DNA from: JAFDVL01 sp963794955
Lineage (GTDB): Bacteria > Acidobacteriota > Blastocatellia > RBC074
NCBI GenBank assembly: GCA_963794955.1
Contig: CAWCGF010000004.1
Coordinates: forward strand, 93,555-157,554
Length of the DNA: 64,000 bases
Reading direction: 5' to 3'
Part shown: positions 18,901 through 27,185 of the stretch, piece by piece
Layout: the number at the start of each line of letters is the position of its first letter
Position numbering within the stretch: position 1 is the stretch's first letter
Position numbers and translations under genes: made by a program
Notes under the pieces: generated by a model
Database searches by the model: none
What the model was told of the DNA's origin: nothing
What the model saw: the letters and a program-made list of their open reading frames with translations, nothing else

Positions 18901-20376
18901 GCGCCGCCGACACCGGGCTGGTCAAATCCGGCAGCATCGCCACGCGCCAATGCGGATCGCCACCTGAACGCCTGGGCAGCACGCTTGCTCGGCTCCTCGG
19001 CAAAAGTTCGCTGTTTGGTCGAACGACTGGAACCAGAAACCGGTCGTGTACTGGAAACCAAAGAACTTAAGCTCAGTGAACTGGCGTTGGCTCCGCTCGA
19101 TTTTGTTTATGCCATCGAGGGTGGTAGTGGCGGCCAGCAATCCGAAATCGAACAGCGAATCCTGTACACGATCACGCGCAAAGCAGGTGGATTTGCGCCT
19201 AATTCTTTACTGCGCCTGAATCCGCATCGGCAGTCCAACTGGGCCTTGACGGATTTGAGCTACAGCGAATTCATTGAACTGGTGCGAACCGCGCGTAAAA
19301 CCATCACAAGTGCGCGGGCACTGGATGCCAGCGATTTGAACTTGCCGGAACGCAATCAAGCGATTGGCATCAACATCGCCGAGCTTGAAACACGTGCCAA
19401 CCAAGCGGAACAATCTTTCAGACGCGCACATACAACGTTGCAAGCGCTACTTGTTACGCCGGACGCTGCCAACCTGGAAGCATTGCGGGCGGCATTGCTA
19501 AGCCTGGCGAGTTTCGGCATTGCGAGCACCGTACCGCTGTCGTATGTAGGAAACACGGCGGCGGACCGGGAGGTATTGTTGCTTCAAGCCCACTCGACGA
19601 GCAAAGAAACTACGCAACGCATCGAACAGTTGACGGCGCTCCGCAATGCCGCTAATGCGAACGCGACGATTGAAGACAAACGCAGCCTGCAACTGGAACG
19701 ATTCCGCGTAATCTTTGGCAACGCCTTTGTCGTACTGCTGCGCTTTACGCCCGACAACGTAGCCGAACTTGGGCAAGCGTTTGCCGACAGCACCAAAGTG
19801 CAGGATAACGATCCGCTAGCAGTTTTCACGTGGTTTCAGCGGGCCGCGCGGGTGCGCGATGGCGTTGCCAAACTGGAGGCAACGCTGCGTTATGCGGAAG
19901 CTTTGCAGACCGGGGAGAAGCTAAAATTGAGCGTCGGGCAATTGCCATTTCAAGCCAATGATCGCTGGGTGGGCCTGCCGCTGAAAGATGGAAAGCCCAT
20001 TTTGGGCGGGCGTCTTTCGCTGGTGGTGCAAGCAACCAACGCAATTAACTTTCAGCAACCGTTAGCCGGGTTGTTGCTGGATGACTGGGTTGAGATCATT
20101 CCGAATTCGAAGGAAACAACGGGCATTACGTTTCAATACAATCCGCCCAATGCCTTTGCGCCGCAATCCATTTTGCTGGCGGTGCCGCCTGTACCAGACA
20201 AAACGTGGACTGTCGGCGACTTGCTGCGCGTGCTACTTGAAACAATTGATCTAGCCAAACTGCGCGCGGTGGATGCCGAAGCACTAAATGAAATCGGGCA
20301 TTACTTGCCTGCACTTTATTTCGGCTTCAATGCGAACGGTGACACTGTCTCGACCGATTTCACGAAGCTGACATAG
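15940..20376 (+). CDS. Very large uncharacterised protein (1478 aa) of the giant-protein block
   Basis: No characterised domain was recognised in this 1478-residue protein. It has no signal peptide and no membrane helix. Apparent conserved blocks are LALFPVRLETRFF (about residues 31-43), VRVYPDQIHLDSHEPELT (about 53-70), ALWAATWGYYLQHLIG (about 360), RIGKQPYGILPVTSL (about 408) and FGGYGWVENLKI (about 733). The C-terminal third is helical (ETRANQAEQSFRRAHTTLQA, about 1150). An internal ATG at 15997 is an alternative start. The ATG at 15940 begins directly after repeat copy 2 and has a poor Shine-Dalgarno, so translation may depend on read-through from upstream. It is flanked by the 908-aa and 584-aa genes in the same direction. 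Confidence 0.7.
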   Translation: MFNHRISPPPVFATVPPPEMNVQLIASDRPLALFPVRLETRFFAQPDGNFELRVRVYPDQIHLDSHEPELTAQEKLWGEHFWEHLWRAGNDEEARKRAWQQLVERFDANRAAWIARMLKPLNSEERPTTPVPAHQPLPKPIRFPIPALKLDNESWSRAPLARALPDRWVAVAYSRGVLVTTIFGKDIPDPLAAGPNPKIEVNLPDDQLALDDGMKWMVDFDEAEKVGMGLRLKLSKDVATAGLDLLLVLGVKTKSNGEESAKRLSDLFDAHHYTDGLGFVLHGTPSNNTAEAPSGFSSRDPGQELSYAAEQNTMAFQPGDGSNGDSLTAALGVQRDLATKSFGNLANANAKEQLEARQMNTALWAATWGYYLQHLIGIENTGLTLEDIGWTRDHFTQFVRAAGPLPLLRIGKQPYGILPVTSLDNWTPKAGEEAQHARDLALKSWLMKLRDRVWRPNLAEVPRLGRSADPDRDLAEVMRTDGMSSSYTVRSLMGRHYLQHLWAFLGFEMDNPQWWAKQEQLTGIMLRTLEARFTPRLARAAYGHQVSLLKSPLVQAGAVSETTPLAPNYIQVLLTAQKLSDIQTEPAAAISLLQTLLRHSMLLELGNAAAHILFKNGTALPILFKDQELIDVQAQSSEMPTYSWQLKRVVPAVTGTLTLGEHLLKLNSFQDASVAPLGDFRSSLKHLSTLSTGRLERLLAGTLDLCTHRLDAWITSFATKRLSIMRKANPTGISFGGYGWVENLKIAPTRPVVTPPVGEQAPIVQVPDDPGFVHTPSLTQAATVALLRNGHLTHSTPAVRDLLALDLSSERVRLAKWLLDGVRQGQPLGALLGYRFERRLHEVKLDRFIKPFRDLAPLVAKKLEQTDLPVESIAANNVVDGLKLRQLWKEKGAAIFAGRPLPQPTMGAVFQTTVAELNALDEAVDAVSDAVVAESVYQVVRGNTARAASTVDAIARGEAPPPELEVVKTPRSGIALTHRLVTLFSGDAPPTPGWSNPAASPRANADRHLNAWAARLLGSSAKVRCLVERLEPETGRVLETKELKLSELALAPLDFVYAIEGGSGGQQSEIEQRILYTITRKAGGFAPNSLLRLNPHRQSNWALTDLSYSEFIELVRTARKTITSARALDASDLNLPERNQAIGINIAELETRANQAEQSFRRAHTTLQALLVTPDAANLEALRAALLSLASFGIASTVPLSYVGNTAADREVLLLQAHSTSKETTQRIEQLTALRNAANANATIEDKRSLQLERFRVIFGNAFVVLLRFTPDNVAELGQAFADSTKVQDNDPLAVFTWFQRAARVRDGVAKLEATLRYAEALQTGEKLKLSVGQLPFQANDRWVGLPLKDGKPILGGRLSLVVQATNAINFQQPLAGLLLDDWVEIIPNSKETTGITFQYNPPNAFAPQSILLAVPPVPDKTWTVGDLLRVLLETIDLAKLRAVDAEALNEIGHYLPALYFGFNANGDTVSTDFTKLT

Positions 20377-20378
20377 AG

Positions 20379-20461
20379 GTAGAGCAAACTTTCCAGTTTG
20401 CGCAGGCTTTATCTGGGAGTCGCTTGGGGAGAACATGAGCAAACTGGAAAGTTTGCTCTAC
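20379..20461. repeat. Nested palindromic repeat (23-bp perfect inverted arms)
   Basis: The arms 20379-20401 and 20439-20461 are perfect reverse complements (23 bp), with a 37-nt spacer. Each arm is also a hairpin on its own (GCAAACT, loop TTCC, AGTTTGC). The elements at 27186-27287 and 37483-37552 show similar organisation with unrelated sequence. It fills the gap between the 1478-aa and 584-aa genes. Confidence 0.8.
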
Positions 20462-20475
20462 AAAGGAAAATCTTT

Positions 20476-22230
20476 ATGCCTTCGATTACCAGTTGGACGC
20501 GTTTGGAACCGCATTGCCGCAACGCGGAAATGGACACCAGCGTACAAGCCAGAGTGTATGACCCGCTGTGGATGATGGCGCGGCAATGGCAGGTCGGCGA
20601 ATTTCAAGGCGAAGATAGCGGCACGCCTGCGATGGCGCGGCTGCGCGCGGAATCTGCGCAGTTGACGCGCTACTATTCCGGCGCGATTGCCCCCAACACC
20701 AGAGCCAATGCGCCGCTGTACGATGGTAGCCGTGTGCCGCTCGAAACCTTAGTGGAGCGAGAAACGATTCGTCCCGCCAGCAACCAAATTGCCCCGCTGG
20801 AAAAGCTGCGCCTGGCGGCGGAATCGGGGCAACACTTCCTGCGCCTGCTGGAACAACAAACGCTCGCGCGCAATTACCGCGAAGCCTTCCTGCGCGTTTA
20901 CCCCTTTCCTGCTCTGACAACCGAACAGCGCGCCACGCTCGACAGCGATAGCCGCAGCTTTCTGGAGTTGATGATGCCGCGTGTGCCTGACGGTCGGCGA
21001 CTCGCTGCGGCCTTTCGTACTTCAGGGAACAGCAATATGGTGATTGATCCCGCACTGCAAATCGCGCCTGCTGATGTAGCCGAAGTCGAGAAAGCGGCGC
21101 GGCTCTGGCTGCAATGGCTCGAAACGCTGTTCAGCGAACCCGTTGCCGTTAATCCGTCGTGGCTGCCGGAACGGATGGAATATGGATTTTCGGTAGGAAC
21201 GCGCCTGAGCGATGGCGAGCGCATCTTAACGGCGCAGGAATATTTTGACGGGTCGTTGGATTGGTTCGCCTTTGATGTCAATGCGGAAGTCACGCTTGGG
21301 GGCGCAGCCGACAAGGCTGTAACAGAAATCACGCGCACGACTATTCCGGCTCCGGTCAGCTTTCGCGGCGCGCCTGCGCTTCGCTTTTGGGAATTTGAAG
21401 ATGCGCAAGTTGATTATAGCGCCATCCAAACCGGCCCGACGGATTTGCCGCATTTGCTGTTGATCGAATTCGCCAACAGCTACGGCAACGATTGGTTTGT
21501 AATTCCCGTTGAATTAGAAGTCGGCACACTTTGCCGCACGCGCTCACTGGTTGTCACGGATACCTTCGGCGTCCGCACGCTGATTAAGCCAAACAGTGAA
21601 TCCGGCGCACCACATTCGCTCTGGCGCATGTATCAGAATTCATTTTTGCGCGGCAGCGGCATCACGTCACCTGCCTCGAATCAGTTTTTCCTGCCGCCGA
21701 CTATCGTAAAAAATATCGAAGGCAAGCCTCTCGAAGAAGTTTTATTCCTGCGCGATGAAATGGCCAATCTGGCCTGGGGCGTTGAGCGCGTCACTGAAAG
21801 TCCGATGGAGCAACCGTTGAATAGCTATGAAGCCGAACAACAACGTGGAGCTGAAACGAATACAACCATTCCGCCCGCTTCCGAAGTTCCAGTGTACCGC
21901 TTGGCCACCACCGTCCCGAACTACTGGGTTCCGCTCATGCCGATGCAGATTGATGCAACCACACAAGCCATTCGGTTGGTACGCGGCGCAGTGCTCAAGC
22001 CCGATGGCTCGCAACAAATCGTCACGGCCAAAGGGCGCATTCTGAATCCCGACCCGCAACAGCGGCTGGCCATCTTTGAAGAAGAAGTGCCGCGTGAAGG
22101 TGTGCGGGTTACGCGCAATTATCAGATGACGCGGTGGCTGGATGGCTCGACCCATCTTTGGGTGGGAAGGCGCAAAGAAATCGGACGCGGCGAAGGCTCC
22201 AGCGGTTTACGCTTTGACACCGCCGAATGA
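20476..22230 (+). CDS. Large uncharacterised protein (584 aa), last gene of the giant-protein block
   Basis: The start at 20476 is preceded by AAAGGA about 10 nt upstream. The frame is open further upstream, but that part is the palindromic repeat. The protein has 584 residues, no signal peptide and no membrane helix. An N-terminal block, VQARVYDPLWMMARQWQVGE with FQGEDSG (about residues 20-45), is rich in Trp and Arg and looks strongly conserved. Other distinctive parts are RVYPFPALTTEQR (about 140), FGVRTLIKPNSESGAPHSLW (about 370) and a C-terminal RWLDGSTHLWVGRRKEIGRG. No catalytic motif was found. I infer it works with the 908-aa and 1478-aa proteins because of strand, order and similar character. 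Confidence 0.7.
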   Translation: MPSITSWTRLEPHCRNAEMDTSVQARVYDPLWMMARQWQVGEFQGEDSGTPAMARLRAESAQLTRYYSGAIAPNTRANAPLYDGSRVPLETLVERETIRPASNQIAPLEKLRLAAESGQHFLRLLEQQTLARNYREAFLRVYPFPALTTEQRATLDSDSRSFLELMMPRVPDGRRLAAAFRTSGNSNMVIDPALQIAPADVAEVEKAARLWLQWLETLFSEPVAVNPSWLPERMEYGFSVGTRLSDGERILTAQEYFDGSLDWFAFDVNAEVTLGGAADKAVTEITRTTIPAPVSFRGAPALRFWEFEDAQVDYSAIQTGPTDLPHLLLIEFANSYGNDWFVIPVELEVGTLCRTRSLVVTDTFGVRTLIKPNSESGAPHSLWRMYQNSFLRGSGITSPASNQFFLPPTIVKNIEGKPLEEVLFLRDEMANLAWGVERVTESPMEQPLNSYEAEQQRGAETNTTIPPASEVPVYRLATTVPNYWVPLMPMQIDATTQAIRLVRGAVLKPDGSQQIVTAKGRILNPDPQQRLAIFEEEVPREGVRVTRNYQMTRWLDGSTHLWVGRRKEIGRGEGSSGLRFDTAE

Positions 22231-22259
22231 TAGCCAGAGGGAACCACTGGGCTTGGCTT

Positions 22260-22604
22260 TTAATGCTCCTTCGGGTGCCTGTCAAAGACCGGCTTCGCTC
22301 CGTCGTCGCAGACCCAGACAATGATGCAAGTGCGGTTGCGCAGTTTGCCGGGCGCACTTTCGCTTCGTTTCCAGTCTGCGGCGTTGAACTCCTCGCCGCA
22401 CAGCAGGAACCATTTTTCGCCTTTTTCAGAAGCTTCCCATTGCAAGGTGAAAGTTTCCGTCGTCTACTCATCATTACGAACGCGGAGAATGATGTTCTTT
22501 TTGCCATGCTGGTAGGCAAGGACGCGCCCATGAAACAATGTCAGATGGTCGCGGGAGCATTTGCGCGAAGCGGGGAGCGCAAGCGTTGAGGCGAATCTCC
22601 GCTT
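22260..22604 (-). pseudogene. Small protein gene interrupted by an in-frame TAG
   Basis: The minus strand is open in one frame from 22604 to a stop at 22260, except for a TAG at 22464-22466. Both sides read like real protein: LFHGRVLAYQHGKKNIILRV before the stop, and TTETFTLQWEASEKGEKWFL, GEEFNAADWK and TCIIVWVCDDGAKPVFD after it. The two parts fit together as one beta-rich protein of about 100 residues. I do not recognise the family. Either the gene is broken by a nonsense mutation, or translation restarts downstream. It lies convergent to the 584-aa gene. Confidence 0.5.
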
Positions 22605-22751
22605 TTATCCGTTGAATCCGCGCTGCACATCACACCAAAGATGAGACTAAAGGCAATTTTTTTCCGATGTGAACATTTTTTCTCGCCCCTTCCCCCTTAC
22701 TAATCAAGGTTGATCCGTATAATCGCTACGCAACTTTTCAAAGGAGTCATT

Positions 22752-22923
22752 ATGAAGATTGCAACAGAACTTTCCCGGCGAAGCACTAAATGCGAAAGAC
22801 CGCTTGTTGCAAAGCGCCGCACCCAATCAGGCCACGCTCAGCGCCCAAGTAGAACCCGCCAGGAAAGGATTGGAACCAGACTCGCTGTTGGTCACCTGGG
22901 ACATTGTTCTCACACGGGGCTAA
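22752..22923 (+). pseudogene. Small frameshifted coding remnant
   Basis: A good AAGGAG at 22741 precedes an ATG at 22752, but the ATG frame gives a basic, non-protein-like peptide. The next frame, from a TTG at 22759 to TAA at 22921-22923, reads LQQNFPGEALNAKDRLLQSA, then PNQATLSAQVEPARKG and LEPDSLLVTWDIVLTRG. A one-base change after codon 2 would join the ribosome-binding site, ATG and this frame into a protein of about 56 residues. The family is unknown. Confidence 0.4.
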
Positions 22924-22995
22924 CGAGTAGAGGCTGCGGCTACGGAGTTCATATTATTGATGGCGGCTATTAAGCTGCATAACGGAGAAAATAAC

Positions 22996-23565
22996 ATGGC
23001 AAAACCAACAAAATTCGCGCACGTCGTCTATCAAACCCGACGCTTCGAGGAAATGCTGCACTGGTATCAATCCGTCTTCGAGGCAACCGTAGTCTATCAA
23101 AATCCAGCCCTCGCCTTTCTCACCTATGATGACGAACATCATCGGTTCGCGTTTATTAATCTGTCGGTCTTCAAACCCGACGGAGCAGACACGGGCGCGC
23201 GCGGCGATGTTGGCGTCAATCACACGGCGTATACCTACGCGCATCTGGGCGACCTGCTCGACACTTACGCGCGGCTCAAGCACGCGGGCCTCACACCCTA
23301 TTGGCCGATTCATCACGGGATCACGCTTTCGCTCTACTATCGAGACCCGGACGGCAATCGCCTGGAGTTTCAGGTAGACGCCTGTCCGGTCGAAGAGGCC
23401 AATGCATATATGCGCAGCGACGCTTTTGCCGCGAACCCCGTCGGGGTCGAGATTGACCCGGAAGCATTGCTCGCACAGTACCGCAGTGGCGTGCCGGTGG
23501 AACAACTACTTATCAAACCGGAAGGGGCAATGTCGCCCATCCCAGCCGAACACGGCGTAGGCTGA
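22996..23565 (+). CDS. VOC (glyoxalase/dioxygenase) family protein, copy 1
   Basis: The 189-residue product has a vicinal-oxygen-chelate fold pattern: FAHVVYQTRRFEEMLHWYQ at the start, HHRFAFINL, and YYRDPDGNRLEFQVD near residues 114-128. Candidate metal ligands are His9, a central His, and the Glu in LEFQVD. VOC enzymes act on C-C bonds next to vicinal oxygens; the substrate is unknown. The coding region is about 98% identical to the gene at 35557, and the similarity begins and ends close to the gene boundaries. ATG at 22996 follows GGAGAA. Confidence 0.88.
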   Translation: MAKPTKFAHVVYQTRRFEEMLHWYQSVFEATVVYQNPALAFLTYDDEHHRFAFINLSVFKPDGADTGARGDVGVNHTAYTYAHLGDLLDTYARLKHAGLTPYWPIHHGITLSLYYRDPDGNRLEFQVDACPVEEANAYMRSDAFAANPVGVEIDPEALLAQYRSGVPVEQLLIKPEGAMSPIPAEHGVG

Positions 23566-23582
23566 TACCTCGTTGCGCAAAG

Positions 23583-23601
23583 CAGCCAGGCTCACTGGCT
23601 G
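23583..23601 (+). terminator. Stem-loop after VOC gene, weak terminator candidate
   Basis: CAGCCAG, loop GCTCA, CTGGCTG forms a 7-bp stem 18 nt after the VOC stop codon. No T-tract follows, so intrinsic termination is doubtful. It may be a half-element of the nested palindromes found elsewhere in the window. Confidence 0.3.
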
Positions 23602-23675
23602 GTTGAGAGAAATTGGTGGTAATGAAAAGTGGCACGGACTGTAGCCCATGCCACTTTCTGAGGAAGAAACTACGA

Positions 23676-24630
23676 ATGCGTAGAAAATTAAATCACACGA
23701 ATCGCCTTCTCATGCTCGTCGCGATGTCGCTGTTCGGTATGGCGTCGGCGCTGGCGCAAAATCATTCTCAGCCACTAAACACTGCTATCCGCGACGGCGA
23801 TCTGAAGCAAGTCAAAACCTTGCTTGCCAAAGGCGCTGCCATCAATGCGCCAGGATGCCAATGGCACGACGCCGTTGATGTATGCCGTCCTCAACGCTGG
23901 AGCTGATTGCGTGCAGCTCTTGCTGGACAAGGGAGCCGATCCCAACCTCAGCAATAAGGCCGGTGCCACCGCGCTGATGTGGGCCGTGAATGATTTGAAG
24001 AAAGTCCAATTGCTGCTCGCCAAAGGTGCGAATGTGAATGCGGTTAGCAAAGACGGGAAATCTCCGCTGCGGATCGCTGTCAACCTTCCCCATTCGCTGC
24101 CGGTGGTGAAGGCGCTGTTGGCGAAAGGAGCCAATGTCAACCAGGCGGATAAGCGCGAATTCACGCCACTGATCGCAGCAGGTTTCGCGGGGAATCTGGA
24201 AATCATTCAACTCCTGCTGGCCCACGGCGCAGACCCTAAGGCGAAAACCAAGGACGGTCTCACATACTTGCTCGCCACTACGTACAGCACGAATCTTGCG
24301 GCGGTGAAATGGGCCTTGGAACATGGCCTTGAGGTTAACAAGAAAGAAGACTTCCTGACCGAACCTGCCATCAGTGGTGCGCTCGACATCGTGCAATTGC
24401 TGCTCTCGAAAGGCGCAAATCCCAATGTCCCTGACAATTTTGGCTACACCCCGTTGATGCACGCCGTGCTGACCGAAAGCAGTTCGTTGGCGTTGGTCAG
24501 GCTGCTGCTGGAGCAGGGCGCAGACGCAAAAGTTAAAGCCAAAGATGGCCTAACAGCGTTGACTTTTGCCAAACGCAAGGGCTGGAGCGAAGTAGTCGCA
24601 CTCCTGACCAAAACAGGCGCAACCGAATAA
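23676..24630 (+). pseudogene. Secreted ankyrin-repeat protein with a frameshift
   Basis: Translation from ATG 23676 (AGGAAG upstream) gives a signal peptide (LLMLVAMSLFGMASALAQ) and the first ankyrin repeat (QVKTLLAKGAAINAP). The frame is then lost at about 23852. One base off, the reading continues DANGTTPLMYAVLNAG and runs through about seven ankyrin repeats (for example LLAKGANVNAVSKDGKSPLR) to 24630. Correcting a single base would give a periplasmic protein of about 318 residues. Ankyrin arrays bind proteins. The neighbour is an exported CxxCH/terpene-cyclase-like protein 24 bp downstream. Whether this is decay or an assembly error cannot be told from sequence alone. Confidence 0.75.
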
Positions 24631-24653
24631 TTCACCCAGAAAGGAATTCCGCA

Positions 24654-25695
24654 ATGAAACGTTTTATTGCCTGCACCATTCTCGTCGTGCCAATGTTGTT
24701 CCTGCTGCGCCAATCCGCCGTCCCGCAAACAGAAGACGCGGTGACGCCGCGCGTTGTGGTCGCAAAAAGCCTGCCGCTGCTGCAAACGCTGGGCACGAAG
24801 TTCATCGAAGAAAGCGGTTGTGTCTCCTGTCATAACAATGCGCTTCCGGCCATGGCGGTCGCGCTTGCCCGCGCGCGTGGCTTCAAGATTAACGAGCAAT
24901 CTGTGCAAACAGAAAATGCCAAAATCGCGGAACTTTGGGGGGCCAAACGGGAGCAATATTTACAAGGGCAAGGCGCTCCCGGCGGCATTGATACGGCCAG
25001 CTACATCCTGCTCGGAATGGCCGCCAATGGATTCGCGGCGAATGCCACGACCGATGCCGTCGTCCATTATTTAGCGGCACGGCAAACCAAAGCCGGGAAT
25101 TGGGCGATCACGCTGCGCAGCCGTCCACCGCTCGAAGCCAGTCATTTCAACGCCACCGCGCTGTCCTTGCGTGCGCTGCAACTTTACGCGCCCAAAGGCC
25201 GCAGCACATCCGTCAAGGAACAGGTTGATAAGGCGCGTCAATGGCTCACCAAAGCAACGCCACAAACAACGGAAGACCGCGTATTTCATCTGTTTGGCTT
25301 GCATTGGAGCGGCGCAGACAAAGCGACGAAACAAAAGGCCGTCGCGCAATTGCTCGCCGAGCAACGCAGCGATGGCGGTTGGGCGCAATTGCCGACGATG
25401 GCAAGCGATGCCTTTGCCACGGGGCAATCGCTCGTTGCCCTGCATCGCGCAGGCGGCTTGCCGACTCACGCTGCGGCCTATCAACGCGGCGTGCAATATT
25501 TGCTCAAGACGCTGGAAACCCGATGGAACATGGCATGTCCAAAGCCGTTCGTTTCCCTTTCAAAAACAATTCGAGGGTGGCTTTCCCTACGGCAAAGATC
25601 AGTGGATTTCGGCAGCCGCAACAAGCTGGGCGGTGATGGCGCTGGCCTTGACGATAGACTCACCGCCCAGTGCTGCCACGCCCCTCACGTGGTAA
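24654..25695 (+). pseudogene. Exported CxxCH protein with prenyltransferase/squalene-cyclase-like repeats, frameshifted near the C-terminus
   Basis: The protein begins with a signal peptide (MKRFIACTILVVPMLFLL). It then has SGCVSCHNNALP (about residues 53-64), a C-x-x-C-H haem-attachment motif. After that come alpha-toroid repeats of the terpene-cyclase/prenyltransferase type (TASYILLGMAANGF, LLAEQRSDGGWAQLP, QRGVQYLLKT). At about 25515 the frame shifts by one base: the other frame continues DGTWHVQSRSFPFQKQFEGG and WISAAATSWAVMALALT, and stops at 25695. Without the shift it would be about 347 residues. A cytochrome-c motif fused to this toroid suggests a periplasmic redox or substrate-binding role, not true squalene cyclisation. 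The ankyrin gene lies 24 bp upstream. Confidence 0.75.
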
Positions 25696-25719
25696 CACAG
25701 AATACACAGGAGAAAATTA

Positions 25720-27177
25720 ATGAGTTCATATTGTCCTGAACTGAAAAGAATTCGCAAAATAATTGCCTCTTACCTTCTCTCGCGCCTGGCCGGTCTGGCG
25801 TGCGCGATGTTGCTGGCGTCGCCCGCAGCGCACGGCCAAAAACTATCCTGGCCGCAGTTTCGCGGGCCGGATGCGAATCCGGTAGGCGCGCACACCAAAC
25901 TGGTTGATCGCTGGTCGAAGACAGAGAACGTTGAATGGTCGCAGGAGATTCCAGGGCGCGGCTGGTCATCGCCGATTGTGACAAGCGGCAAGGTTTATCT
26001 GACCACCGCCACGACCGAGGGCAAATCGAAGTCGCCCCAGATGGGGACGGAGTACAGCAACGAGTACGTCGCGGAGTTGATGAAACAGGGGCTCTCGCAG
26101 GAACAGGTGATGGAGCGAGTGAAGGCGCGAGACATGGAAATGCCGAATGAAGTGAAGCTCCATTACTTCCTCTATTGCCTGAACCTGAAGAGCGGCAAGG
26201 TGGAATGGCAGCAGGAGTTTTTCACGGGGCACCCTCCGGGCGGGCGTCATCGCAAGAACAGCTTTACGTCAGAAAGTCCCGTGACCGACGGCAAGTTCGT
26301 TTATGTCTATGTGGCGAATCTGGGGGTATGGGCGTTTGACCTGAAGGGCAAGCAGGTCTGGTCAACGCCGCTCGAAGCGAATCCGATCTATCTCGATTTC
26401 GGGACGGGCAGTTCGCCCGCGCTCATTGGGAACCTGCTGATAATCATGAGCGACAACGAGAAGCAGCAATACATCGCGGCCTTCGACAAACAGACGGGCA
26501 AGCAGGTCTGGCGCACGAATCGGGATGTGGGCGGCAAGGGGCGGCGGTCAGGGTGGACGACGCCTTTTGTTTGGCGACATGCGCTGCGCACCGAGGTTGT
26601 GGCGGTGGGGCCGGGCGAGGCGGTCAGTTACGACCTGACGGGGAAAGAATTGTGGCGCATGACGGGCATCTCGGACATACCGATTCCGATGCCCTTCGCT
26701 TATGACGGCCTGCTTTACATTAACGGCGGGCGGGGAGCCGCACTGTTCGCGCTTCGTCCCGGCGCTGCGGGCAATATTTCGCTCGGAAAAAATCAGACCT
26801 CGAACGAGTACGTCGTCTGGTCGCAGGCGCGCGGCGGGACTTATCTGCCGACACCAGTCACTTACGAAGGTGGAGTGTACGCGCTGACCGAGACGGGCAT
26901 CCTCACCCGCTTTGACGCCAAGACTGGCAAGCAAACCTATAAGACACGCATTGACCCGGCGGCCACAGCGTTCACGACTTCGCCCTGGGCGTACAACGGC
27001 AAGCTGTTCTGCCTGAGCGAAGAAGGCCAGACGTTCGTCATCGCGGCGGGCGAGACGTTCAAGCTATTACACGTGAATGAACTGGACGAGATGGCGCAGG
27101 CGACGCCCGCCATCGTGGGCGAGCGATTGCTGGTACGCACGGAGACCCGGCTGTATTCAATTCGTCGCAAAAAATGA
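25720..27177 (+). CDS. PQQ-binding-like beta-propeller protein
   Basis: This 485-residue protein has a signal peptide (LLSRLAGLACAMLLASPAAHG) and then the typical start KLSWPQFRGPDANPVG. Propeller blades follow with repeated D-x-x-x-G-K-x-x-W motifs (DLKGKQVWSTPLEAN, DKQTGKQVWRTN, DLTGKELWRMTG, DAKTGKQTYKTRI). Such proteins are periplasmic eight-bladed propellers; many lack bound PQQ and act as scaffolds. AGGAG lies 8 nt before the ATG. The cytochrome b and Mo-oxidoreductase genes follow, and a second propeller gene closes the group, which suggests a periplasmic electron-transfer module. Confidence 0.88.
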   Translation: MSSYCPELKRIRKIIASYLLSRLAGLACAMLLASPAAHGQKLSWPQFRGPDANPVGAHTKLVDRWSKTENVEWSQEIPGRGWSSPIVTSGKVYLTTATTEGKSKSPQMGTEYSNEYVAELMKQGLSQEQVMERVKARDMEMPNEVKLHYFLYCLNLKSGKVEWQQEFFTGHPPGGRHRKNSFTSESPVTDGKFVYVYVANLGVWAFDLKGKQVWSTPLEANPIYLDFGTGSSPALIGNLLIIMSDNEKQQYIAAFDKQTGKQVWRTNRDVGGKGRRSGWTTPFVWRHALRTEVVAVGPGEAVSYDLTGKELWRMTGISDIPIPMPFAYDGLLYINGGRGAALFALRPGAAGNISLGKNQTSNEYVVWSQARGGTYLPTPVTYEGGVYALTETGILTRFDAKTGKQTYKTRIDPAATAFTTSPWAYNGKLFCLSEEGQTFVIAAGETFKLLHVNELDEMAQATPAIVGERLLVRTETRLYSIRRKK

Positions 27178-27185
27178 GTAGGCAA

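Noticed and set aside
20398..20475. N-terminal extension of the 584-aa protein
   Set aside because: The 26 codons lie inside the palindromic repeat, and a good AAAGGA precedes the ATG at 20476.
24654..25695. True squalene-hopene cyclase
   Set aside because: Protein is too short, exported and carries CxxCH, and no D-x-D-D-T-A motif was found.
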